A stretch of 64,000 bases of DNA from contig NW_021167083.1 in assembly GCF_003711515.1 (NCBI RefSeq), positions 2,551,451 to 2,615,450 on the forward strand, in the 5' to 3' direction. Of this stretch, positions 1 to 11,105 are shown one piece after another (position 1 is the stretch's first letter; each line of letters starts with the position of its first letter). Source of the stretch: Sodiomyces alkalinus F11 (lineage: Eukaryota; Ascomycota; Sordariomycetes; Glomerellales; Plectosphaerellaceae). The position numbers were made by a program, and so were the translations under genes. Below the pieces are notes generated by a model. The model made no database searches. It saw only the letters and a list, made by a program, of their open reading frames with translations, and was not told the origin of the DNA.

Positions 1-866
1 TTCGCTTCTAATATATAGTGCAGGGAATACTATAACGCGATATTTACCGCGCTTTCCTTAGTTCTTAAGTCTAGTCTCGATATATCGTTATCTAAGGGTA
101 TTAAGATCCTCGGAGAGGACTACTTCCTTATTTAAGAGGCGTCTCTTAGCTTCGGTCTAGTCGCGGCTAGCTATCCCGCGGATCCCTTTAAAGAAGTCTA
201 CTACCTAGATATACGTTACGGGCGTCGATTTAACCTCTTTAAGATATTTTAATAGTTCCTGCTGTCTTACTAACTACTCCTATAGCTTCTTAAGGCTATT
301 CGAAGTCGTACGGACGTATTTATTCTACTTTTCGTAGATATCTATATAGTATCTAGTTATATAGTAAGCAGTATCGCGTTAAATAGCTTTATATACTCCT
401 TAAGGGGTAGTGTTATATAGGGGTAGCTTACGGCTTTTATCGATAATATTAATCTACTATATGAGTACGGCGTTAATACCTTTAGCGTATTTATAGTGGT
501 TATCCCTTTATATCTTCTAGCGGTATATTATAGATTCGTAGGCGCGCTAACCGCCGGCTATTATATTTAATAGCTACATAGGCGTAGCGCCTACTTATAT
601 AACTACAATTAACGCTTAGAATTTACCGTAGGTAGGTAAAGTAGGCTTTTAAGGAGGGGGAATAAGTTTATGAGGGTATAGATATTCCTAGACTTTATTA
701 TTAATGGCGGTAGCTTTATAGTGGCTACGCTAAAGCTCCTAATCGTGATAGGTTTTATAGGTAATAGGCTAGTATTCGGATATATTAATAATTAATAGAT
801 ACGCTATATTAACGCGGCTAGATAGTTTTTTAATCGGTAGTAGTAAAGGTAAAAAAGGTAGGTTAT
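1..866 (-). mobile_element. unclassified decayed repeat with a readable minus-strand frame
   Basis: This stretch has the RIP-like composition of the transposons further right and no intact ORF. On the minus strand, between about 560 and 250, one frame reads as a basic, Tyr/Gln-rich protein if TAA/TAG are taken as mutated Gln or Trp codons; it includes the segments YNIPLEDIKG and HYPLRSI. I do not recognise the family. No terminal repeats are visible and the left end is cut by the window. It may be the end of a larger element. Confidence 0.4.
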
Positions 867-1095
867 CACTTAGTAAGTAAGACTCTTAATTATTGGATAA
901 AGCGTAGTCAAAATCATTATAAAATAGGTCAAGATTAATTAAGGCAATTATGTATAATTATAACTATGTTAGACCGTCAGAGAACCGCTGCCACCGTATT
1001 TTATATAGTGCAGATTCTGTAAGCGTCTACCCGGATTGTAATCTTGGCAATCCGGCCCGTTACGTAACCGAAAAGACTATGGTCTGCTCGATAAG
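867..1095. repeat. direct repeat unit, copy 1 (uninterrupted)
   Basis: This ~230 bp unit begins CACTTAGTAAG and ends near CTATGGTCTG. It matches a second copy at 1178-1213 plus 3218-3406. At 902-909 it reads GCGTAGTC, the unbroken version of the TA site into which a Fot1 transposon went in copy 2. It keeps CA and TG dinucleotides, unlike the surrounding RIP-altered DNA, as expected of a repeat too short to trigger RIP or of gene-flanking sequence. A small ORF here is not supported as a gene. Confidence 0.8.
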
Positions 1096-1177
1096 TACTG
1101 CTACGAACGTAAGGCTGGCTACTTATTACGGACTTTAAAGTGGGCCAGCGTCAGTGTAGTATTAGAGGATAGATTTT

Positions 1178-3406
1178 CACTTAGTAAGACTCTTAATTAT
1201 TAAATAAAGCGTACCCGTGCCATGCCCTACTTATATTAGTTCGTTAAAACTTACTAGCCTATAAGCTAGTACTCGATAATTATATATTTAAGATAGTTAT
1301 ATCACTATTTTCTACCGATTTTAAAGCTATTTATAACTATCGCGATAATATAACCTAATAACCTATCCCCCACGTGGTATATAGCTTACCTAGTCGCTTA
1401 GCCTTCCTCTAAGCCCTACCTATCTTTATAGCGTCCTCCCCTACCTTTTTATACGCTCTTTACTTCTTTAAACGCGTAGTGTCTATAATACGCTCTGCCT
1501 TCGTAACCTTATCCTTAACGCGTTATTTAGCTATCCTACGCGCCTTATTCACGGTTAAGACGCCTCCGTGCTATAGCTAGAGGTTCCTAGTAGCACGGCG
1601 TTAGTGGGTAATAGCCTCGGCTAGCTTTATACGCGCGAGGTCCCTCTTTACTTAGATTAATTCGGACGCTAAAGGTAACGACCCCTTAATAAAGGTTATC
1701 ACTTTACGTTACGTGGTAAGATCTAATTCCGCCTTATCACGTAAACTACGCCTAATTCTACGGGCAGAACGATATATCTAATAAAGGGTTATAAGCATTA
1801 CCGAGTTTAAGGACCTATTAGAAGGGGTAGGAGGCGGGGTAGGTATCCGAGGTCTACGCTCTTCTAACTACTATAGGATAACCTAAGGGTTAAATAGATA
1901 AATCCCTATTTTCCTAAAACCTAAATGGATTATTAGTTACTTAAACGCCTACTTATATACGCGCTTAAGTAATAAAAGGAATTCAAACTTTATACTATTA
2001 ATAACTCTATTATAAACTAACTAGTTAAGGGCTTTAGTGTGGTAATGCTCTAAAGCCTAGAAAATAATGACGTTAAGCGGTTAAAGTATATAGGTTAAGT
2101 AAGGAGGTAATCTACAAAGGATAATATTATAATCGTTATAATATTATGTAAATTCCTTTATATAGTAGGAACTATATCTATCTAGGATTAATAGCCGCTT
2201 CGCGCTAATAGATAACTTATAAGAGTGCTTATTAAAGTGCTATAGCTAATATAGGCTAATCTATTATTTAGTTAGCGGGATACTTTATAGTAAAATAAGG
2301 TAGGGCAGACCTAGTCGTTAGAATATCTAGTTAGCGATACGGCCATTATTATTTCGCCGGCTATCTCTTCTAGTTTATACTATTACTATATATAGATTTT
2401 ACTACTTAAAATCAGGAAAATAAGGATAATAATACTACCTACTAAAATAGCTTTAATCGCTATTATAGACTCTTTATTCTGAGGGGTCCTAAAATAATAG
2501 GATTTATTCCGTTTAGTGACTATAACCTGATCTTTGCCTATCCTAATCTAAAAGCTAGTCTTATCTATATTCTGGATAGATTCCGGTAGGATCCCGTTTT
2601 CTAATATAACCTCCTATAATTAGTTAAAGTAATAAAGAACCCGTTCGGAATCCTTAGTAGTCTAACGGTTCGTATCTATCTTCTTTTACTTCTTCTTAAA
2701 TTAGCCGTGCCGTTAGATAAACCGTGTAACCTATTATTAACTAATAGTAAGGGCGGGGTAGCCTTTTCTAGTATTAAGACACGCCTTTAGCATCATATCT
2801 ATAGTATTAGTAATAAACTTAGGTTGAACTATAAGGTTAATATTATTAAGGCGGTCGATATAGCAGTATAGGGCTTTTTTTTCGGGCTTTAAAAGCTTCG
2901 AATTCGCTGACTTTTAACCTAGTTAAAGAGGGTAGCCGCGAAGGCGATTCGGGAGCGTGTGTTATAGGATTCTAATTTAACGCGCTACTATTAATATTAT
3001 AGCCTCGGGGTTTTCGTTAATATAATTAATAGCCTTAGCGACACGAGATTCTATCTTTAAAAGGATTAAAATAAGGTGTTATTATCGATAAAAACGCGGT
3101 TATTATAAATAGCTTTTAAAAAGTAGTTATATAACTACCTTAAATATATAACTATCGAGCACTAGCTTATAGGCTAGTAAGTGTTAACGAACTAATATAA
3201 GTAGGGCGTGGCACGGGTAGTTAAAATCGTCACAAAATAGGTCAAAATTAATTAAGGTAATTATGTATAAATATAACTTTGTCAGGACCGTCAGAGAATT
3301 CCTGCCACCGTAATATCGGTGGTGAAGATTCTGCAGGTGTCTACGCCGGTTATAATCTCGGCAATCCGGCCCGTTACGTAATCGACAAGACTATGGTCTG
3401 TTCGAC
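1178..3406. repeat. direct repeat unit, copy 2, split by the Fot1 element
   Basis: The unit starts at 1178, is broken after the TA at 1212-1213, and resumes with the duplicated TA at 3218-3219, running to about 3406. The right part contains a perfect 6 bp stem palindrome (CCACCG/CGGTGG, 3305-3322) that copy 1 has lost. Copy 2 ends about 160 bp before the FCF2 start codon, so the FCF2 upstream region appears to have been duplicated in tandem before the transposon arrived. Confidence 0.8.
1214..3217 (-). mobile_element. Fot1/pogo-type DNA transposon, complete but RIP-inactivated
   Basis: The element is 2,004 bp with ~92 bp terminal inverted repeats (1214-1305 and 3126-3217, starting CCCGTGCC, about six mismatches) and the TA duplication of the Tc1/mariner-pogo superfamily at 1212-1213 and 3218-3219. 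The transposase lies on the minus strand at about 2900-1390. Around 2590-2400 it reads IDKTSF, then IGKDQVIVTKR, then TPQNKESIIAIKAI, the arrangement of the first catalytic Asp block of Fot1/pogo DDE transposases (family consensus DE-G). Many in-frame TAG/TAA codons replace Gln/Trp, so it cannot encode an active enzyme. The empty site survives at 902-909. Confidence 0.9.
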
Positions 3407-3568
3407 AACAATTCATAACAAATAACAGCCCCACAATGGAGAATTTTGTTCTCGTTTATCGTGTTCCATAGTCCTGGCTATCCCAACCTTAAATTCTCCT
3501 TCCTCTTCCTGGGGGTTCTCTGTCCACCACGCATGGGAGCTGCGCAACCGCTGATACTTGAAGACGCT

Positions 3569-4411
3569 ATGCCAGAGCTCAAGGATGACCAAATAGATCA
3601 AATTCTGAATGAAGCTGAAGCTCGCCTGTCATCGACGCGGCCTGATGACCAGAATGGTCTCTCTGTCATAGGGCCCAGGGTCTCCAAACCCGCTGCAGAG
3701 GTCAAGTTCCGGACTTCGCAACTCAACAATAATGATCTAACTATTCGAGACCCGCGTACAGCATCGGCTGTTTCTCAGGTGTGTGGACGATTCCCATTGG
3801 TTTTCTTTGAAAGAAGTGTATGCGTCTTGTCGTCCCGAATGCCGCTCCTATGATGAGATGTAACCCTTTCTCTAGTGATGCGATGGCGTGCTCATTTTGA
3901 GCAACGCTATCGCAAAGTCATGATCACCCATTATATTTTCATAGTTACTCTGATTGCGGTGGCCTGATGCTTTCCTTACGAATACTATTGTTCCGATTGC
4001 CAGACAACCCAGACAACTGACAGCTTATGGCAGGAAAAGGATAATGCTGGTCCAGGCTGGTTTGAACTGCCCAAGACGGATCCAAATGATAAGGAGTTGA
4101 GGCGAGATCTCCAACTGCTCAGAATGCGAGGGACTGCCCTCGATCCCCAGCGTCATTACAAGAAGGACTCGCTGAAGCCTCGAATACCCCGCTACGCCCA
4201 TATCGGCCGCATCATCGAAGGACCAACGGAATTCTACAGTTCTCGGCTCACACGTAGAGAACGAAAGCGTACATTAGTACAAGAAATCATGGCCGCGGAG
4301 GCGGCATCGACCAAATTCAAGTCCAAGTATGAGAACATTGGGGCCCAGAAGTCGAGTGGGAAAAAAGCATTTTATAAGAAGTTAGTAGCGCATAGGCGTC
4401 GCCGCAATTGA
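3569..4411 (+). CDS. FCF2: pre-rRNA processing protein FCF2 (two exons)
   Basis: Fcf2 is a nucleolar protein of the SSU processome needed for early cleavages that lead to 18S rRNA. I read exon 1 at 3569-3778 and exon 2 at 4004-4411, with a GT-AG intron at 3779-4003 (donor GTGTGT, acceptor TTGCCAG) in phase 0, giving 205 residues, close to the yeast protein. The Fcf2 domain covers about residues 86-185 and contains GPGWFELPKTD, a DLQLLRMRG-type segment, RHYKKD and IEGPTEFYSSRLTRRERK. The C-terminus is Lys/Arg-rich (AHRRRRN), fitting an rRNA-associated protein. The start MPELKDDQ is preferred because it begins the conserved acidic helix; in-frame Met codons at 3446 and 3533 are alternatives. 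The gene has normal CA/TG content and lies 352 bp from the Fot1 element. Confidence 0.93.
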
Positions 4412-5057
4412 GACATCTCTAGACCCGGTTTTCCCTGTCATCCTGCTCTTCGTACGGAGGTAGTTCTACTCTGGCCTCCGTCGGTGTAACCTTAATACAC
4501 AATGGGTGTCATTGCACATCCTGCTAATATCCTTTTAACAGAAATGATGTATTGTGCGTAATTGTGTGTGTGTAGTTAGGTTGACCTCCTGTATTACAAT
4601 TTTCTCCTGCATCATTTTGGACATCCTTTCGAGACTCAAATCCAGAGACAAGCAGGCAAACAAGAGCCCTTCACTTCCTGGAGGCAACGTCTAACAAGTG
4701 CTAACTTGCTACTCTGAACAGATTGACTAATGCGCGAAGATATGAAACCCACAACATCCCAATCATGCCGCCATCCAATCCTGTATTCAAACTTCTGAGA
4801 GCAACTCCTGAGCAACAAATGTATACAACCTGTGGGTAGAGTACTTTCCGCTGCCACAAGTCCTGACACAGGCGTATTCAGAGTATGCCACAATCATGTG
4901 TGCATAACACCTCACCTCTGCATAAGGAGCTTTGTTTGTGCCACATGCTGAACCACTTGGCTCCGGCTTGCGGACAACTTGTTTAGGTGACTCACGTGCA
5001 TGGTCTTTATGTATCGCATAAACAGGAGCAACATCAGTTCCATGCTGTAATATCATG
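4412..5057. other. convergent intergenic region, 3' ends of FCF2 and the carrier gene
   Basis: This 646 bp gap separates the stop codons of two convergent genes. It has normal dinucleotide composition, unlike the decayed DNA outside the gene block. Short ORFs here show no recognisable domain and are taken as chance. It should hold both 3' untranslated regions and polyadenylation sites. A GTGTGTGTGT tract at 4563-4573 is the only simple feature noticed. Confidence 0.6.
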
Positions 5058-6129
5058 TCAGTCGTCTGTTGTACCAGGGTCAGTCATGGCTACGAACCGC
5101 TCTTTTGACATCATTAGGATGCCTTGAACTAGAAGGCCTTTCAGAATCTGAGGCCCAATGCCCTTGAATAGGCCAGAGGGCCCTTCCCGGTCCACAATGA
5201 ACTTCATGACCTCGCCAAAGGTGCTGAATGGTCGTCCTTGTCTTTCCCGTGGTGGGCGAGATTGCAGGCCTACTTTAGCAACAATAAGTGGCTGGGTCAC
5301 AATTGTCGCCAGTGCCTTGGACATGGAGCCTAATACTAAGGAAGAGTTAGCAACAATAGAAAAGACAGGACAGCAAGAAATGGAGGCCTACCGAAGGCCT
5401 CCCACGGCCGCAGGTTCTTCTTTCCGGGGAATAGACTGTCCTTTAACCTCTCATAGGCTCCGTATGTGATGGCTGGGTTCACCACGAGTACGAGGCTTGC
5501 CTTCAGCCCTCTCCAAAGGCCGAAAAACCCATCATCACCATCAATCACCTCTCTCGCTGTTTCGAAGAACCCTTTCCTCTCACATTTGTGCTGTGTTTGT
5601 TGCCGTGTGGTGACGACAGCAACCGGAATTGTGAATAGCTGGGCAATGGCTCCAGCAGTAGCTCCAAGAGAGAGTTCGACAAAAGTGGACGGAGGCCCTG
5701 CAACTTTCGAGGTCTTCACATAGAGGGTACGCACGATGGAATACCAGTAAAAATAGGCGAAATTAGTGGACGCGACACCAACGAGCGAAGCATTCATTCC
5801 CGCATAGAGGCCTGACAGGCCCTCTTCGGCGACAATCTTCGAAATTGCATCCCACGTGGATGTGTAGTGCATTTCCTCCCCTAGCGAGGACGGAGGGTCC
5901 GAGGCTGTGGGCGATGGGCGTGCCTTGACCTGCACTTGAAGACGCGTTTTGACTCTATTTGACGATATTAGTCGCTTGTTAGGACGAAAGCGTTTGGTAA
6001 ATGTAGCTTGATTATTTCTCACATGTCCAGAGGATAAACGAGTGCATTCGCTAGGACAGCCCCTGACGCTCCGGCCATGGCACGCCCCCACGGGGAAAGC
6101 GTAGCGACTGGTTTGGACTGGGCCACCAT
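5058..6129 (-). CDS. ANT1: peroxisomal adenine nucleotide transporter, PMP47/ANT1 type (three exons)
   Basis: This is a mitochondrial-carrier-family protein. The PMP47/ANT1 group exchanges ATP for AMP across the peroxisomal membrane to feed fatty-acid activation. Exons (minus strand) are 6129-6023, 5954-5392 and 5329-5058, with introns of 68 and 62 bp, both GT-AG. They join in frame to 313 residues, near the usual ~310-330. Three carrier repeats are visible: PLDIVK at residues 33-38 with TRLQVQ; IPVAVVTTRQQTQ in the middle repeat, where PMP47 proteins have an NPI-VVNTRQQ-like motif; and TQPLIVAKVGLQ in the third. These degenerate second and third signatures favour the peroxisomal clade over mitochondrial ADP/ATP carriers. 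The start MVAQSKP sits just before the first helix; an upstream Met at 6258 would add 43 atypical residues. Confidence 0.9.
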
Positions 6130-6560
6130 GTTGGCTGCAATGGGGCAAATGTGAGTCGGGGTCTTCGACTCAGAGCCTCGGCTGCCGTGCAAGCAGCAAA
6201 GGGAATGTTCAGGGGAGTTGCAGTGGATAGGACGAGGATCAACTTCGGTCGAGAACAAGGCGATGAAGTGTTGAAATTGCTACGTCGGTCTACAGCAGAG
6301 AGATCGGGGCAGGAAGGCACGGAGCCTTTGAAGGTAAAAGTGGCATTGAGCTTGATGACTGTTGAGAATGAGTTGTAGGCTTTGGTTGTCTACTTTGGAC
6401 CTCGGCCTCTGTTACATTCTGCCGTCATCCACGGGTGTCATTCCCGGTAAATGAATCGGTGGACCGGGACAGTACAAAAACCACATCTCTACCAGAAAAC
6501 GCCAGCATAACTGGCAGTGGAAGAAGCCTCGGCAAACGACAGGCACTCCGTATCCACTTT
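6130..6560 (-). promoter_or_regulatory. upstream region of the carrier gene
   Basis: This region lies directly upstream of the carrier start codon and keeps normal CA/TG content to about 6560, which marks it as host single-copy DNA rather than RIP-altered repeat. No TATA box or specific activator site could be supported by eye. The change to TA-rich, CA-poor sequence begins shortly afterwards and marks the edge of the gene oasis. Confidence 0.4.
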
Positions 6561-7059
6561 AAGAATTGTCAGAAGGAGTAGGCGGCGTACCGGGGCGGTA
6601 CTTTGGGTTCCCCCAGTCGGTTCTAAAGGGTACATGTCACGCGTGTCACACGGCCCTTTTTATAGTACTATTTAAGGTAGATAGACATTCCCTTAGAGTA
6701 CCTTTGGAATCTCCAAGGAATAAGAATCATGAGTTCGCGTACCGATATTCTTATTCTGACAGTTATGAGCCCGGCGCTCTAGTAAAACGGCTCTATTCTG
6801 GTCAATCTAATAGCTCTATATCTTTTTAAAGCCTCGAGATTGTTATGGTGAGGGTTATTTATCGGTAATATCCGCCTACTTTATTAGACTACTCCTTCGA
6901 AGAGTCCTTTATTCTTCGGCCTTACCGTCGTTGTAATCCTTTGGCCCAGTCTGCCGTTATTGTCGCATAGGCATAGGACTATAACAGGGTCCCTAGGGGA
7001 TCTATGCCTAACTAAGGGCTTCGGACCTCGGGGATCAGGATATAATACAAGCTTAGCAG
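6561..7059. other. transition zone, unclassified
   Basis: Composition shifts from gene-like to RIP-like across this stretch. A plus-strand ORF at 6566-6829 has no recognisable domain. No terminal repeats or coding frame of a known element was found. Confidence 0.3.
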
Positions 7060-7103
7060 CTTGCCCTACGGGCAAGGCCGCTGCGCTCGCCCCTGCTGGG
7101 GGC
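7060..7103. repeat. two adjacent GC-rich hairpins
   Basis: CTTGCCC-TAC-GGGCAAG (7060-7076) is a perfect 7 bp stem with a 3-base loop, followed by GCCCC-TGCTG-GGGGC (7089-7103). They sit exactly where GC-containing sequence gives way to the 1.3 kb AT-rich tract. They may be the tip of an otherwise decayed repeat. No function is claimed. Confidence 0.5.
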
Positions 7104-7129
7104 TATATATATAACCCGATTATCTAACC

Positions 7130-8415
7130 ATATTATATAGATATATATACTAAGCAATATATAAAAGTATTATTATTTATAGATAAAGGCTATTTATTTC
7201 TAATAGTTTCTAAAACAGTGTAAAACTATAGAACTACGAAGATATACTATAAGAATAAACTTATAGATAAATATATATATTATACTTTCTTAAGTATATA
7301 AAGAAATTATACCTTATATATAATATAAAAAGAGCGTTATATAATAGAATTAGAATTATATTATATTTTATTTATATAGTTTTTATACTATAGTAATATA
7401 ATATAATAATATAAAATAGGGTTAAGTTTATTTTACTTCTATTTAACTTCTTTTTATAGTGTATTCTTCTTTAGCTCCTTATATATCTATATCCTTCTTT
7501 GTTTAATACTTATATTAGAGTATTTTCTCTATAACTACTTCCTAGTAATATATATACACCTTTAATTTCTTTTTAGTTCTTATCTTATTTTACTGTATCT
7601 TATCTATTAGCTTTATCTTATATACTATCTTTATTTTATTGTATTTTATATTAATTCTATTCTGACTTTATAACTTTATAAGTTTATATAACATCATTCT
7701 CGATAACTACTTTATATTCTACTTATATTATATGTATATTAACTTTTCTTTACTTAAACCTAAGGATATAATTCTTATATTCTATACTCATAATACCTTA
7801 CTTTCTTATATTTATACTGTATTTTATCTATTAGTATATTATTTAATATATTATTCATATTTATATAGTATTCTATTATCTATCTTTTACTTTTTACTTT
7901 ATATATTATACTCTTTCTGATTAAATATCTTCTTTCTTAGAATAATACTATATCTCATCCATGTTTATTATAGTACTATATATTATATTCTGCTTATGTT
8001 ATAGTACTATTTATATTATTTCTTATACTTATATTTACCTAAATATATCTCATTGTATCTATTATCTTCTATTTACTTTTATATAATATACCTTTTTATT
8101 TTTATTTTATTTTACTTATTATCTTTTATCTTTCCTTGTCCGTATTTCTTTATCTTTATCTTATTAGCTACGTCTAACCTTATTCTACTTTATATTACCT
8201 ATTACCCTTATACTATTTATTTTCTTTATACTCTTTTATATTACTTTTATTCCTATAGTTTTTATAGTTTCTCTTAGTACTATAGACTTAATTCAACCTA
8301 TACTTTATACTTTATTCTATATTCTATTCTATATTTTATTTTATTTCTTATTCTATTTTGTTTTGTATTTTATAGCCTATTCTTATCCTATTTCTTATCT
8401 TGTTTTTTATCCTAT
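7130..8415. repeat. AT-rich, G-poor low-complexity tract
   Basis: About 1.3 kb is made almost entirely of T, A and C on the plus strand, with G very rare from about 7440 to 8410. Imperfect pentanucleotide-like units (TATTC, TTTTA, CTTAT) recur, clearest at 8300-8410. Open frames at 7732-7920 and 8053-8277 encode only Leu/Ile/Tyr/Phe strings and follow from composition. It looks like an expanded, decayed simple repeat with strong strand asymmetry, not a gene. Confidence 0.7.
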
Positions 8416-8439
8416 TCGGGGGATATAGTATATAGCAGC

Positions 8440-9474
8440 ATAGTCCGGCCGTTAAATACGCATGAAATCCGCACGGATCGCCCTTAACTAGGTACCACAC
8501 GATTTACTGTATATTATATATTAATGCAAAGTACCGAAACTTTCACAGCTATACTACTATATACTTTAAAAGTATGTCCCCCGCAAAAGACAGCAAAACC
8601 CCGAAAAACGGGCCCGGGCGGTAGTACTACTACAAAAACTAAGGCTGCTAAAAGTGGTCGGAAAAGGAAGCGGGCCAGCTTTAGTAAAGTATTAGAAGGG
8701 TGGATATTGGGAAAGACCGGATAGAATCCAAATAATATATTACCTATAACAGAGTCTACACTACCTAAATTAAGGACATAAAAGACTTATATAGATATAA
8801 CTTATTATAATATATATACACGAGATGTCTACTTTACTAGGACTATTACCATAATTATTATATAAACGCTATTTAATATACGATACTTATAAGCCTAGTT
8901 TATAACGCCTAAACGATATATTAACAGGCTGCCCTATCCAACTATAAAAGTAATCACGTTTTTAAGTGCTCTTTGTATTATTATTATTACTATTCTTACT
9001 CTGCTATTCTATCTAATCTATAGGAGCCTAATTTAGACTATACAGTCCTTCTTAGATAGCTATAAAAGGGAAAACCCGGGATCCCGGCGAAAACGTCTAT
9101 ACTTATCCTTAGATAGAGTAATACCGTTACGGGGCCGATATAGCCCCGGTTTGTCCCCTTTATATATCTGGATTACACCTCTAGGCTAATAGCTAACAGC
9201 AAGGGTAATAGGCTACAGTTCGAGTTAGCCTAGGCCGGTTATTAGGGAGGGAACGGGGGGCCGAAAGGGTACCGCGGCGTCTCCACCGTATAGCGGCCGC
9301 GGCATACTATGTCTGGCCTCCTTATATCCACGGGGACTATTCCTGTTATCCCTTCTATTTAATTAATAAAGAGAAAAGGTAACGTAGATATTCCTGCCTC
9401 CCTTAAGAGAGTAGGTACTTACTATATCCGGTAGTAGGCAGGAAGGGCAGGGCTCCGCCTATACCCGTAAAAAT
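8440..9474. other. unclassified decayed DNA left of element A, with one less-mutated patch
   Basis: The first part (8440-8725) keeps CA/TG and has a 66-codon ORF (8524-8724) ending in a basic stretch, SGRKRKRASF. I cannot assign it and doubt that it is a gene. The rest is RIP-like without a readable known domain. Element A inserted at the right end, duplicating AGTAG. Confidence 0.3.
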
Positions 9475-9479
9475 AGTAG

Positions 9480-9980
9480 TGTTACGGCCAGCCTAAGCCC
9501 GACCGTCGGAGGGACCAATACCAACGGGATCTGAAGAGGTATTAGTCGTATAAGATAAGGAACAGGATTTAGGGAAAGTACAGAAAGAAGGTCACGTGCT
9601 AAGTCACCTAACCTAGGTAATCATAACGGTCATAGGATAATCACAACGATCAGGGATTATTACGATTATGAAATGATCGTTATAATCCCGTAATGGGTCC
9701 TAGAGACCTAAGGCGAGGATAGGGGGATTAAGGAGCTATAAAGACCTATAGGGGCTGCCTATAACCAGTAATCACTCTAGCCTTAGTGACTAATCTAAGT
9801 CTTTACTAATACCTACTTTTAGGAGTATTTAGTGAAGAGGTATTAAGCCTTACGATCGACTACGAACTTAAGGATTATCGGCTAGTAGTGACTGTATACT
9901 TACTATGGATATAACCCCACGATCACCTACCTAACCTAAGGACTCCTAGACTTAGTGTTAAAAAGCCCTAGATCGTAATA
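9480..9980 (+). repeat. 5' LTR of element A
   Basis: This 501 bp LTR starts TGTTACGG and ends CGTAATA (ancestrally CGTAACA), a short inverted repeat. It matches 16243-16743 with differences that are mostly C/T and G/A transitions. Confidence 0.95.
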
Positions 9981-10229
9981 TTTTAAACACTCCGTTTAGT
10001 AAGTACGCCCTTACTCACTGACCGATAATTAAGACAGGAACACTATATCCTCTAATAATAGTAACCGAGCTACGAATAATAACACTGCTAGTGCCCGGAA
10101 CGCGACGGACTAGGCCGCTACGATAGCTAGTCCGCCTCCCGCGTATAATAACTCCGGAGGGAGTAGCGGTAGAGGAAACCTAAGCGGTAATATTAACATA
10201 ACGGTAATTATAAGCCTTATAAACAAACT

Positions 10230-11105
10230 TTAAGCCTTAAACTAGGAACTACGACTTTAGGTCTAAACGCAGGGATAAACCGTTAGGACGTAATTTCGAT
10301 ATCCCGAGCCTGCTAAGTTCGATAGCACTCGAGGAAGGCTTTAAGGGTTCTTAACCTAGATACGCAGCTATCTCTTATATCACCAAAGTTCAATTATAGG
10401 AGAGACGGCCAAAGTCTTTTATACTACCGCCTTCCTAGAAAGGGATACACTATCGTGGTTTAAGCCTATTTAACGCGATTACCTAGAGCACGAATAAGAT
10501 AAACGAGAAGATAAGACTAACCGAATCTTCGACGACTATAATACTTTCGAAGAATGGATTAAGAATATATTCGGGGATCCTAATAAATAACGAGTAGCTT
10601 AGCACCGCCTTCAGAACCTAAAGTAAAAGGGATCGGCCGCCGAATTTACCGCTAAGTTCTAATAGCTAGCTTTATAAGTTAGCTAGGACGACGAGGACCT
10701 TATCTTAGTATACTATAAAGGACTTAAGGATAAGGTCCAGGGCGAACTATATAAGATAGATTAGCCGGAAGAATTCTCGGAGTTCACGGCACTTATAACT
10801 CGAATCGATAATAGGCTATATACTCGGAGACTATAAAAGAAAGGGAAATATTATACCGGAGTATATTAAGCTAACACCTTAAAGAAGTAAGCTAACCCTT
10901 AATAGTTCGAGAATACCTTATATAGATAGTATTTAGGACCTATAGAGATTAATAATACTAACTATCAGAAAAACACGTAAAAGAGTATTCGGTAGAAGAA
11001 GGAAGTAACCTGCTATAACTATAATAGGAAGGGACACTTCGCCCGAGAATACTACTAACTAAAGCGGGAATAAGAAGTAAAAGAGACTAACGGAGTGGAA
11101 GTATA
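10230..11105 (+). pseudogene. gag of element A
   Basis: This is the capsid/nucleocapsid protein of a Ty3/gypsy element. Reading through stops gives a helical Gag with FTAKFQQLALQ-like and EFSEFTALITRIDNRL segments. At 11011-11055 it ends in a CCHC zinc knuckle in which the second and last Cys codons now read Tyr (pattern C-Y-N-Y-N-R-K-G-H-F-A-R-E-Y). That change is TG to TA at each position. It is not functional. Confidence 0.85.

Noticed and set aside
950..1138. 62-codon plus-strand ORF
   Set aside because: It lies in the direct repeat, is not kept open in the second copy and has no domain.
3413..3601. minus-strand ORF overlapping the FCF2 start
   Set aside because: It is a shadow of FCF2 exon 1 and its leader.
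4636..5056. two minus-strand ORFs in the convergent intergenic region
   Set aside because: No recognisable domain, and they sit in the expected 3' UTRs.
7732..8277. ORFs encoding Leu/Ile/Tyr strings resembling membrane proteins
   Set aside because: Product of a G-poor low-complexity tract; no stop-codon depletion beyond composition and no other gene signals.
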